Of a stretch of DNA of 51,637 nucleotides, positions 24,382-32,348 are shown in pieces. Source of the DNA: Acidobacteriota bacterium. Its GTDB lineage: Bacteria > Acidobacteriota > Aminicenantia > Aminicenantales > Saccharicenantaceae. The stretch covers positions 21,377-73,013 of the forward strand of contig JAQULR010000007.1 of NCBI GenBank assembly GCA_028749205.1. Reading direction: 5' to 3'. Position numbers and translations under genes: made by a program. Numbering within the stretch: position 1 is the stretch's first letter; each line of letters starts with the position of its first letter. The notes below the pieces were generated by a model, which ran no database searches, was not told the DNA's origin, and was given only the letters and a program-made list of their open reading frames with translations.

Positions 24382-26808
24382 ATGTCCGCTGGAAAACAAA
24401 AAATCAATTTTCTATCGGTTTTAGTTTTATTAATCTTGGTGGCGATTCTGTTTGGCTGTCAAGCAGCCAAACAGGATTATTCAATCAAGTCTATAAAATT
24501 GACTGAGATAAAATTCCAGGATAATTTCTGGAGCTCCAGGATAGAAACAGGACGCCGAGTCACCATCCCCCATTCCTTCAAACAAGCAGAAGAGACCGGA
24601 CGGATCAAGAATTTTGAAATTGCTGCCGGCCTGGCTGAAGGAGATTTTTGCTCTAATTATCCCTTTGATGATTCAGACATTTATAAATTAATCGAAGGTG
24701 CTTCCTACCAGCTGAGGCTTGAATATGATTCAGAGCTGGATAATTATCTGGATAGGTTGATTGAAAAAATAGCGGCCGCTCAGGAAAAGGATGGTTATCT
24801 TTATACTGCCAGGACTATAAAAAATAAGGGTGGCAAAATTCCCCTTGAGCATTGGGTGGCAGATAACAGATGGGAAAGAGAAAAAGATGCCCACGAACTT
24901 TATAACGCCGGGCATCTTTATGAAGCAGCCGTAGCTCATTATCAGGCTACTGGTAAAAAGACGCTGCTCAATGTGGCCCTGAAAAATGCTGAACTGATCC
25001 TCAAGGATTTTGGTCCTGGCAAGGTGATGCTGCCGCCTGGACACCAGGAGATTGAAATCGGTCTGGTGAAGCTTTACCGTCTGACAGGTGAGAAAAAATA
25101 CCTGAACCTGGCTAAATTTTTCCTTGACCAGCGAGGTAATAAAGAAGGCCACGAGCTTTATGGATTTTATTCCCAGGACCATCTCCCGGTGCGTCAACAA
25201 GAAGAGGCGGTCGGCCATGCAGTCAGAGCTGCCTATATGTATGCAGCTATGGCTGAGGTAGCGGCCCTAACTGGAGATGAGGCCTTGCTTCAAGCCTTAA
25301 ACAAACTCTGGGAAGACGTTGTTTCTGGGAAGATGTATCTTACGGGTGGAATCGGTTCTACGGGAGCTTGGGAAGGTTTTGGGCCACCTTATCACCTGCC
25401 CAATGCTTCAGCTTATGCCGAGACCTGTGCCTCAATCGCTAATGCCTTCTGGAACTATCGGATGTTCCTACTGCATGGGGAGGCTAAATATCTGGATGTT
25501 TTTGAACGCCTGATTTATAACGGAATTCTTTCTGGAATAGCCTTAACCGGTGATAGATTCTTCTATGCCAATCCCTTAGCTTCTTTTGGCCAGCATGAAC
25601 GAAGCCCCTGGTTTGGCTGTGCCTGCTGCCCGCCGAACCTGGTTAGATTTATCCCCCAGCTCGGGCAATACGTCTATGCTACCTCAGGCGACAGGCTATA
25701 TGTTAATCTTTATGCTCAAAGCCGAGGCCAGGTCCAAATGGATGATCTCAAGGTGGAGTTAGAACAGGAGACTGAATACCCCTGGAAGGGCGATATAAAG
25801 ATTCGGGTAAACCCAGCCAGTCCGGATGATTTTACCGTAATGGTGCGGATTCCGGGGTGGGCTTTGGGAAAACCAGTTCCGGGCGACCTCTACTATTATC
25901 CAGATAAATCCAAGGCACAACCCCTGATTAAAGTCAACGGCCAGGAAATTCCTCTTAATCTTGAAAATGGCTTTTTGCCGATAACCAGAGACTGGCAACC
26001 AGGGGATCTTATCGAAATAAATCTGGCTATGGAGCCAAGAAGGGTTCTGGCCAATGAAAAAGTGAAAGATGATCTTGGGCTGGTGGCTGTCGAAAGAGGG
26101 CCGGTTGTCTATTGTGCTGAATGGGTTGATAACAACGGCCGGGTCAGCAATCTGCTTTTACCTGATGAGGCTTCATTTTCCAGCGAATACCGAGAAGACT
26201 TTCTTGGTGGACTGGTAATGGTAAAAGCCACTGGGCGAGCCTACGAACTGAAAAAAGAAACGCCAGTATTTAAAGAACAAGATATCAACCTCATCCCATA
26301 TTATGCCTGGGCTCATAGGGGGCGGGGAGAAATGGCAGTTTGGCTAGCTAAGGAAGAATCAAAGGTACGGCCTACCCCTGAACCATCTTTGGCTTCAAAG
26401 GCCAAGGTTGAAACTTCTAAGGGAGCTCGTGGAGTTGGTTTTATAAATGACCAATACGAGCCAGAGAATTCTAACGACCATTCGGTCGGCTATCTACATT
26501 GGTGGCCGAAAAAGGGAACAACCGAGTGGGTTAGTTATGAATTCCCGGCCCCAGTTAAGATTTCAGAAATAGCGGTCTACTGGTTTGATGATACTGGCCA
26601 GGGTGAATGCCGGGTGCCCGACTCCTGGAGACTATATTATAAGAGAGGACAGGACTGGGTTCCGGTGAAAAACTTAGATTCTTATGGGGTGGAAAAAGAT
26701 AAATATAATTGGGTCAGAATTGCCCCGGTCAGAACTTCCGGGTTAAAGATTGAGATTAAGTGCCAGGAGAAGTTTTCAGCTGGGATTCAGGAATGGCAGG
26801 TTAAATAA
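24382..26808 (+). CDS. GH127 beta-L-arabinofuranosidase lipoprotein with C-terminal F5/8-like domain
   Basis: This 808-residue glycoside hydrolase of the DUF1680/GH127 family removes beta-L-arabinofuranosyl residues. A lipobox (ILFGC) near residue 26 indicates lipid anchoring. The zinc/thiol active site known from Bifidobacterium HypBA1 (E338, C340, C417, C418) is present as Glu347 and Cys349 (YAETCAS) and Cys415/Cys416 (GCACCPPN). The nucleophile is the cysteine of the second pair. The (alpha/alpha)6 barrel is followed by beta domains and, from about residue 685, by a discoidin-like sugar-binding module (WVSYEFPAPVKISEIAVYWF). The start is ATG 24382 behind SD AAGGAGGAGG; a TTG ten codons earlier overlaps the SD. 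A second GH127 follows GH51 downstream. Confidence 0.93.
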   Translation: MSAGKQKINFLSVLVLLILVAILFGCQAAKQDYSIKSIKLTEIKFQDNFWSSRIETGRRVTIPHSFKQAEETGRIKNFEIAAGLAEGDFCSNYPFDDSDIYKLIEGASYQLRLEYDSELDNYLDRLIEKIAAAQEKDGYLYTARTIKNKGGKIPLEHWVADNRWEREKDAHELYNAGHLYEAAVAHYQATGKKTLLNVALKNAELILKDFGPGKVMLPPGHQEIEIGLVKLYRLTGEKKYLNLAKFFLDQRGNKEGHELYGFYSQDHLPVRQQEEAVGHAVRAAYMYAAMAEVAALTGDEALLQALNKLWEDVVSGKMYLTGGIGSTGAWEGFGPPYHLPNASAYAETCASIANAFWNYRMFLLHGEAKYLDVFERLIYNGILSGIALTGDRFFYANPLASFGQHERSPWFGCACCPPNLVRFIPQLGQYVYATSGDRLYVNLYAQSRGQVQMDDLKVELEQETEYPWKGDIKIRVNPASPDDFTVMVRIPGWALGKPVPGDLYYYPDKSKAQPLIKVNGQEIPLNLENGFLPITRDWQPGDLIEINLAMEPRRVLANEKVKDDLGLVAVERGPVVYCAEWVDNNGRVSNLLLPDEASFSSEYREDFLGGLVMVKATGRAYELKKETPVFKEQDINLIPYYAWAHRGRGEMAVWLAKEESKVRPTPEPSLASKAKVETSKGARGVGFINDQYEPENSNDHSVGYLHWWPKKGTTEWVSYEFPAPVKISEIAVYWFDDTGQGECRVPDSWRLYYKRGQDWVPVKNLDSYGVEKDKYNWVRIAPVRTSGLKIEIKCQEKFSAGIQEWQVK

Positions 26809-26987
26809 TTTGTCTTGTCTATGAATAATTCAGGATAAAAGAAAGAGTCTGCGAAGAGAGCAGGCAAAAAAAATAAAAACGGCCGGGTGATGTTCAAAAG
26901 CGGGAAAATCTGGCCCGGTAAATAGCCTGTTAAGGCATTTATTTTGCTATAAATAATGGAGCTTGAATAAGTTTTGTGGAGGATAGT

Positions 26988-29492
26988 ATGAAATCTGGGC
27001 TTTCTTCTTATTCAGGAAACTGCCAGAAGTTTAATAGCCAGTCAAAGGCTGCTATCAAAAGAGAAAAAGCTACTCACTGGTTTAAGAGAATCTTTTGTTA
27101 TAAGGAAAAGTCTTTTCAGGTTAAACGAGTCTCTGGAGCCTTTGTTTGGCTTTCGATATTGCTGGTGGCTTTGTTATCATCTTATTCTTTAACAGCAGAT
27201 AATCGGAGCCAACAGGCAATTCCTAATTCTTCATTTGAAGAAACTGAAAACGGCCGACCTGTAGGCTGGAGGACTGTGACCTACCAGGGAAAAGCCAAAT
27301 TTGAGCTGGATATAAAATCCCGGAGTAGTGTCTCCAGTGTCAAAATCAGTTCTGAGAGTGGAGCCGACGCTTCCTGGTCAACAGTAGTTCAAGTTAGACC
27401 TTTTTCTAAGTACCGGCTGGCTGGCTGGATAAAGACAGAAGAACTTAAATCTGCTGGAGGAAAGGGGGCTCTTCTTAATATCCATGGCGTGGAAAACCTC
27501 CAGACCAGAGCTTTAACCGGAACCAATGATTGGATTAGAGTTGAACTGATATTTGAGACTGAGTTCAACGATGCCCTTCAGGTAAACTGCCTTTTTGGCG
27601 GTTGGGGCCGGGTCACGGGTCAGGCCTGGTTTGACGATATAACCTTAGAATATCTCTCAGGCCGGACTTTAGAACCTCGGGTCACCATCCAGGCCAATCA
27701 GAAACTACCACTGGTTTCAGAATATATCTACGGCCAGTTCATCGAACATCTCGGCCGCTGTATCTATCAAGGGATATGGGCAGAAATGCTGGAGGACCGA
27801 AAATTTTATTATAAAGTTGGTTCAGATGATTCTCCCTGGAAAATCTTTGGTCAGCCACATTCAGTCCATATGAATCCCATATTAACTTATGCCAAAGTGC
27901 CAGTACCGGAAATAAGGCTTAAGGGTGATGGGCAGGAAGCTGGCTTATATCAGGAAGAGCTGGCTCTGATAGCCGGGCGTCAATATCAAGGAAGAGTGGT
28001 CCTGGCTGGAGATCACGGAGTGTGTCCGGTGGAAATCAGAATAGTATGGGGACAAGAAGCCGGAGAAAAAGAAGTTTACCGAATAGAGGAGATAGGTCCG
28101 GATTATAAAAAGTATTTTTTTGCCTTTACCGCTGGAAAATCAACAGAGAATGGCCGGTTAGAAATTGTCAGTCAGGGAAGTGAAGCTTTTCGGTTAGCCG
28201 CTGTTTCTCTCATGCCGGCAGATAACCTAGAGGGTTTTCGTCTTGAGGTGATTAAACTCTTGCGAGAGTTAAACTCACCTGTTTACCGCTGGCCAGGAGG
28301 AAATTTTGTTTCTGGCTATGATTGGAAAGATGGACTTGGGGACCCTGACCGCCGTCCCCCAAGAAAAAATCCGGCCTGGCAGGGAATTGAGCCAAATGAT
28401 GTCGGGATTCATGAATTCATGGCTTTCTGTCGGCTGGTAGGAGCAGAGCCTTATATTGCAGTAAATAGCGGCCAAGGTAACGAAACCATGGCTGCTGAAG
28501 AAGTTGAATATGTTAACGGTCATCCTGAGACACCTATGGGCCGCCTCCGAGCTCAAAACGGACATTATGAGCCATTTAATTGCCAGTTCTGGTCGATAGG
28601 AAACGAAATGTATGGTGATTGGCAATTGGGTCATATGCCGCTTAAAGATTATGTCCTCAAGCATAAGCGGTTTGCTGAAGCCATGAAGGCCAAGGATTCA
28701 AAGATAAAATTGATTGGGGTTGGAGCAGTAGGAGACTGGAGCCGAGGAATGCTCAAGGCTTGTGTCGACCACATGGATTATATAAGCGAACATTTTTATG
28801 TCGGCGAGAGACCTGGACTTTTAAGCCACGTTTACCAGGTCCCCAGGGCGATTAAAAGAATTGCTGAGGCTCACCGGGAATACAGAAAGACAATTCCTGA
28901 ATTAAAAGGAAAAGATATCAGGATAGCTTTGGACGAGTGGAATTATTGGTACGGGCCTTATGTTTATGGTGAGCTTGGAACGCAGTATTTTTTAAAGGAT
29001 GCTTTGGGAATTGCTGCTGGACTGCATGAGTACTACCGCCAATCTGACCTTATCTATATGGCCAACTACGCCCAGACAGTTAATGTAATCGGAGCTATTA
29101 AAACTTCCAAGACCGACGCCGTCTTTGACACCACTGGCCTTGTCCTAAAGCTTTACCGTAATGAATTTGGGACTGGGCCAGTAAAAATTTCTGGGCAACC
29201 CGAGCCTTTAGACGTTATGGCCGCCTGGAAACAAGATGGGGAAACTTTGACTGTGGCAGTGGTCAACCCGACTAAGGAAACTCAAAATCTTAACCTGCGA
29301 TTGACAGGTTTTAAGCCATCAAAGGCTGAAAAAATTTTTAGAATCACCGGTCCTCACGAGAGAGCTGGCAATGTTCCAGGAGAAAAGACAGAGGTCGAGA
29401 TTAAGGAAGTTAAGGAAAAATTTCAGCCGAGTAGATTAATTGTGCCTCCTCTAAGTATCAATCTTTATCAGCTTATAGAGGAAAAGCAGTGA
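26988..29492 (+). CDS. GH51 alpha-L-arabinofuranosidase with N-terminal CBM
   Basis: This 834-residue retaining alpha-L-arabinofuranosidase begins with a charged N-terminal stretch of about 48 residues, unusually long before the hydrophobic export segment (GAFVWLSILLVALLSSYSL). A CBM4/9-like jelly-roll domain follows (about 70-220: IPNSSFEETENGRPVGW, AWFDDITLEYLSGR). The GH51 catalytic domain starts at EYIYGQFIEHLGRCIYQGIW. The acid/base Glu is in WSIGNEMYGDW (about residue 539) and the nucleophile Glu in IALDEWNYWYGPY (about 649). The C-terminal beta domain ends LIVPPLSINLYQL. Start ATG 26988 follows SD GGAGG; a GTG at 26976 is less likely. Its stop overlaps the start of the next GH127 gene, so the two are coupled. 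Confidence 0.93.
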   Translation: MKSGLSSYSGNCQKFNSQSKAAIKREKATHWFKRIFCYKEKSFQVKRVSGAFVWLSILLVALLSSYSLTADNRSQQAIPNSSFEETENGRPVGWRTVTYQGKAKFELDIKSRSSVSSVKISSESGADASWSTVVQVRPFSKYRLAGWIKTEELKSAGGKGALLNIHGVENLQTRALTGTNDWIRVELIFETEFNDALQVNCLFGGWGRVTGQAWFDDITLEYLSGRTLEPRVTIQANQKLPLVSEYIYGQFIEHLGRCIYQGIWAEMLEDRKFYYKVGSDDSPWKIFGQPHSVHMNPILTYAKVPVPEIRLKGDGQEAGLYQEELALIAGRQYQGRVVLAGDHGVCPVEIRIVWGQEAGEKEVYRIEEIGPDYKKYFFAFTAGKSTENGRLEIVSQGSEAFRLAAVSLMPADNLEGFRLEVIKLLRELNSPVYRWPGGNFVSGYDWKDGLGDPDRRPPRKNPAWQGIEPNDVGIHEFMAFCRLVGAEPYIAVNSGQGNETMAAEEVEYVNGHPETPMGRLRAQNGHYEPFNCQFWSIGNEMYGDWQLGHMPLKDYVLKHKRFAEAMKAKDSKIKLIGVGAVGDWSRGMLKACVDHMDYISEHFYVGERPGLLSHVYQVPRAIKRIAEAHREYRKTIPELKGKDIRIALDEWNYWYGPYVYGELGTQYFLKDALGIAAGLHEYYRQSDLIYMANYAQTVNVIGAIKTSKTDAVFDTTGLVLKLYRNEFGTGPVKISGQPEPLDVMAAWKQDGETLTVAVVNPTKETQNLNLRLTGFKPSKAEKIFRITGPHERAGNVPGEKTEVEIKEVKEKFQPSRLIVPPLSINLYQLIEEKQ

Positions 29493-31525
29493 ACCTAAAT
29501 TTTAAGATGAGGTTTAAAATGAGTAAATATGGACTTATTTTGATTATGGCCGGCTTTTTTTTAACGATCAGTTGTGCTTCACCCGATAAGCCTCAAGATG
29601 AATCTAAAAAGCTTCCAGATTATCCTATTAGAGCCGTTAATTACTGGGAAGTTAAGGTAACTGATGAATTCTTTGCCCGGCGAATGGAGGTTAACCGACA
29701 GGTGACCATACCCTATCTCTTCCAGATGAACGAAGAAACTGGCCGGGTTGATAATTTTCGGATAGCAGCTGGTCTTAAGACTGGAAAGCACACCGGTAAA
29801 AGATATAACGATTCTGATGTCTATAAAGCGATTGAAGCTGCTGCCTTAACTCTAAAAACTAATCCGGACCCGAAACTTAAAAAGCAGATAGATGACCTGG
29901 TGGCGATAATTGCTCGGGCCCAGGAACCGGATGGCTATCTTTATACCACCAGGACAATTGATCCAAAAAATCCAGCTCCAGGGGCAGGTCAGAAGAGGTG
30001 GTCAAATTTAAGAGTCAGCCACGAACTGTATAATCTGGGCCACCTATATGAAGCGGCGGTAGCTTATTACCAGGCAGCCGGAGAAAAAAATTTGCTGGAC
30101 ATAGCCATAAAAAGTGCCGACCTCCTGGTGCAGACTTTTGGTCCTGACAAACTCCGGGCTTTCCCGGGACATCAGGAAGTGGAGATCGGTCTGGTTAAAC
30201 TTTATCGAGTCACCGGCAATGAGAATTATCTCAGGCTGGCTAAGTTCTTTCTGGACGAGAGGGGACACTATCATGGAGGCGAAATCTACCCGGATGACTC
30301 ACCTTTTCATATCTACAATTCTGAAGAATATTTGCAAAATCACCAACCTGTTTTGGAACAGACTGAAGCAGTCGGCCATGCAGTTAGAGCTACTTATATG
30401 TACTCTGCAATGCTGGATGTAGCTGCCATGACGGGTTCTTCTGAATATGCCTTGGCCAGTCAGAAGCTCTGGGAAAATGTGGTTAGCAAAAAGATGTATC
30501 TTACCGGCGGAATTGGTTCAACAGGTGAATATGAGGCCTTTGGGGCTGATTATGACCTGCCCAATGAAACTGCCTATGCTGAAACCTGTGCCGCTGTGGG
30601 TCAGATTTTTTGGAATCAGCGCCTTTTCCAGACTGAAGGAGACAGCAAATACGTAGATGTTCTGGAAAGGACAATCTATAATGGATTGCTTTCAGGAGTT
30701 GGCTTTTCGGGCAATGAATTTTTCTACCAGAATCCACTGGCCTCCAGGGGCAGATATCAGCGAAGTAGCTGGTTTGAAGTGGCTTGCTGCCCAGCCAATG
30801 CTGCTCGCTTCCTGGCAACACTTCCTGGATATATATATGCTCATTCTGAGAAAGAAGTTTTTATTAACCTGTTTGTTAACTCCACGGCCAGCTTCGATTT
30901 TATGGGTACCAAGCTGGAAATAATCCAGGAGACCAAATATCCCTGGCTGGGTTCAATAAAAATCGGGGTTAATCCTAATAGAGTTAGAAATTTCACCCTG
31001 GGCATCCGGATTCCTGGCTGGGTCCAGGGGCAGCCTGTCCCTTCAGATTTGTATCGTTATGCTGGTGGCGAAACTGGACAGCTTATGGTCAAATTAAATC
31101 GGAAAGATATTCCGGCCAAAATAGAAAACGGTTACCTAAGACTGGAGAGAAAGTGGGTCAGGGGAGATGTGATAGAAATCCTCTTCCCGATGCCCATAAG
31201 GAGAGTCTTAGCCCATGAAAAGGTCATTGAAAACCGCGGCCGGGTGGCTATTGAAAGGGGTCCGATCGTCTTCTGTGCTGAGGGAAGAGACAACGGCGGG
31301 ACAGCCCTGAATTTAGCCGTTCCTGGTTCAGATGCGGAAAGTAATTTGCAACAGTGGTTTCGCAGCGACCTTTTTGGCGGAGTAACCACGATTACTGGAA
31401 GCGGTCTGGTAGTTGATGACAGAGGCCATGAGGTTAGGAAGCAGAATCTATTTTTGATACCTTATTTCGGCTGGGCTAACCGCGGAGCCTGGGAAATGGC
31501 TGTCTGGCTGGTTAGAAAGCAATAG
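29489..31525 (+). CDS. Second GH127 beta-L-arabinofuranosidase lipoprotein
   Basis: This 678-residue GH127/DUF1680 enzyme is paralogous to the one at 24382 but lacks its C-terminal discoidin-like module. Active-site residues are Glu365 and Cys367 (YAETCAA) and Cys433/Cys434 (EVACCPAN). The extra Cys two residues before the pair in the first copy is replaced by Val. A lipobox (LTISC) indicates a lipoprotein. The GTG at 29489 overlaps the GH51 stop as GTGA and has SD AGAGGAAA. An internal ATG at 29519 behind TGAGG would give a cleaner signal peptide and is the alternative start. Two GH127 copies beside one GH51 suggest stepwise removal of beta- and alpha-linked arabinofuranose. Confidence 0.92.
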   Translation: MNLNFKMRFKMSKYGLILIMAGFFLTISCASPDKPQDESKKLPDYPIRAVNYWEVKVTDEFFARRMEVNRQVTIPYLFQMNEETGRVDNFRIAAGLKTGKHTGKRYNDSDVYKAIEAAALTLKTNPDPKLKKQIDDLVAIIARAQEPDGYLYTTRTIDPKNPAPGAGQKRWSNLRVSHELYNLGHLYEAAVAYYQAAGEKNLLDIAIKSADLLVQTFGPDKLRAFPGHQEVEIGLVKLYRVTGNENYLRLAKFFLDERGHYHGGEIYPDDSPFHIYNSEEYLQNHQPVLEQTEAVGHAVRATYMYSAMLDVAAMTGSSEYALASQKLWENVVSKKMYLTGGIGSTGEYEAFGADYDLPNETAYAETCAAVGQIFWNQRLFQTEGDSKYVDVLERTIYNGLLSGVGFSGNEFFYQNPLASRGRYQRSSWFEVACCPANAARFLATLPGYIYAHSEKEVFINLFVNSTASFDFMGTKLEIIQETKYPWLGSIKIGVNPNRVRNFTLGIRIPGWVQGQPVPSDLYRYAGGETGQLMVKLNRKDIPAKIENGYLRLERKWVRGDVIEILFPMPIRRVLAHEKVIENRGRVAIERGPIVFCAEGRDNGGTALNLAVPGSDAESNLQQWFRSDLFGGVTTITGSGLVVDDRGHEVRKQNLFLIPYFGWANRGAWEMAVWLVRKQ

Positions 31526-31534
31526 AACTCAGTT

Positions 31535-32200
31535 TTATTTCTTGGGGTAGCCTACGGACTGGGCTAATATTACCTGCTGCTCGGGTTTTAATTTCATAGC
31601 TTTAGCCAGCTCTTCCCGGTTGACAGAACCCCGAACTACTGTAGCTAAACCCTCTGAAGCACAGAACAGATAAACATTTTGAGAAATATAAGCTGCATGC
31701 ATTGCCGAATAGGCATATTTGTCTTGATCAGAACCACGGGGAATTCGGGCATAGTCACCGACATAAATCAGATTAACAGGGGCTGTTTTTACAAAATCTT
31801 GCGTACCCGTAAGGTGTCTGATATCTTCCTTAAGAGTCTGAACCAAAGCATTCTCTTGGGCATCGTAAAGGAAAACTCCGTCGGCAGTGGATACATAGAG
31901 GTCGATATTCTGCCAGTTGACAGCCGAAGGGGCTGTTCTCTTTCCGCTCTCTGGCCGGTTGATTCCATAAGCAGCCCAGAGAAGATTAGATAGAACCTGA
32001 GGAGAGAGCTGCTCTGAGCTGAACTGCCGGCTGCTTTGCCTGAGTTTGAGACACTCCATCAGAGGTTTTCCCCCTTCAGTCTGAGGAGCCGGCAGCTTCA
32101 CAACTGAGGTTTCTTGAGCAGCCGATAAAAAGACGGGACTATAGAGAAAGAATAATAACGGGACTAAAATGGCCATAGCTGAAATTGATTTTATCTTCAT
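31535..32200 (-). CDS. Exported SagB-type nitroreductase-family protein
   Basis: This 221-residue flavin-binding nitroreductase-fold protein has a Sec signal peptide (MKIKSISAMAILVPLLFFLY, cleavage near SAA/QE). Family motifs are RQSSRQFSSEQLSPQVLSNLLWAAYGINR near the N-terminus, PSAVNWQNIDLYV, and the C-terminal VRGSVNREELAKAMKLKPEQQVILAQSVGYPK. It resembles SagB/ThcOx-type oxidoreductases, but no peptide-modification genes are nearby, so the substrate is unknown. Export to the periplasm is unusual for an FMN enzyme. SD AAAGGAGG lies before the ATG. It converges on the GH127 gene, with only 9 bp between the stops. Confidence 0.85.
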   Translation of the reverse strand: MKIKSISAMAILVPLLFFLYSPVFLSAAQETSVVKLPAPQTEGGKPLMECLKLRQSSRQFSSEQLSPQVLSNLLWAAYGINRPESGKRTAPSAVNWQNIDLYVSTADGVFLYDAQENALVQTLKEDIRHLTGTQDFVKTAPVNLIYVGDYARIPRGSDQDKYAYSAMHAAYISQNVYLFCASEGLATVVRGSVNREELAKAMKLKPEQQVILAQSVGYPKK

Positions 32201-32212
32201 TTTTGCCTCCTT

Positions 32213-32230
32213 TGATAAAAAATTTTATCA
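32213..32230. repeat. 8-bp AT-rich palindrome just upstream of the nitroreductase SD
   Basis: TGATAAAA and TTTTATCA around AA. On the minus-strand transcript the stem ends directly before SD AAAGGAGG. It may be a weak hairpin or simply AT-rich chance symmetry. Confidence 0.35.
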
Positions 32231-32282
32231 TTTGTAGCGATATTTTTAAAGAAGAGTCACAAATTCGTCTTCGCTTTTCCTA

Positions 32283-32310
32283 TTGAGAAATGTTCTGTTT
32301 TATGAATAAT
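32283..32310 (+). promoter_or_regulatory. Candidate promoter for PEP carboxykinase
   Basis: TTGAGA (32283-32288), 16 bp and AATAAT (32305-32310), 39 bp before the start codon. Confidence 0.45.
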
Positions 32311-32348
32311 GAAAGAAGAAAGAAATTTAAAAATGACAGGAAAGGAAA

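Noticed and set aside
18044-31525. Bacteroidetes-type Sus polysaccharide-utilisation locus
   Set aside because: No SusD-like lipoprotein and no hybrid two-component or SusR regulator; the receptors are of the Oar-like type.
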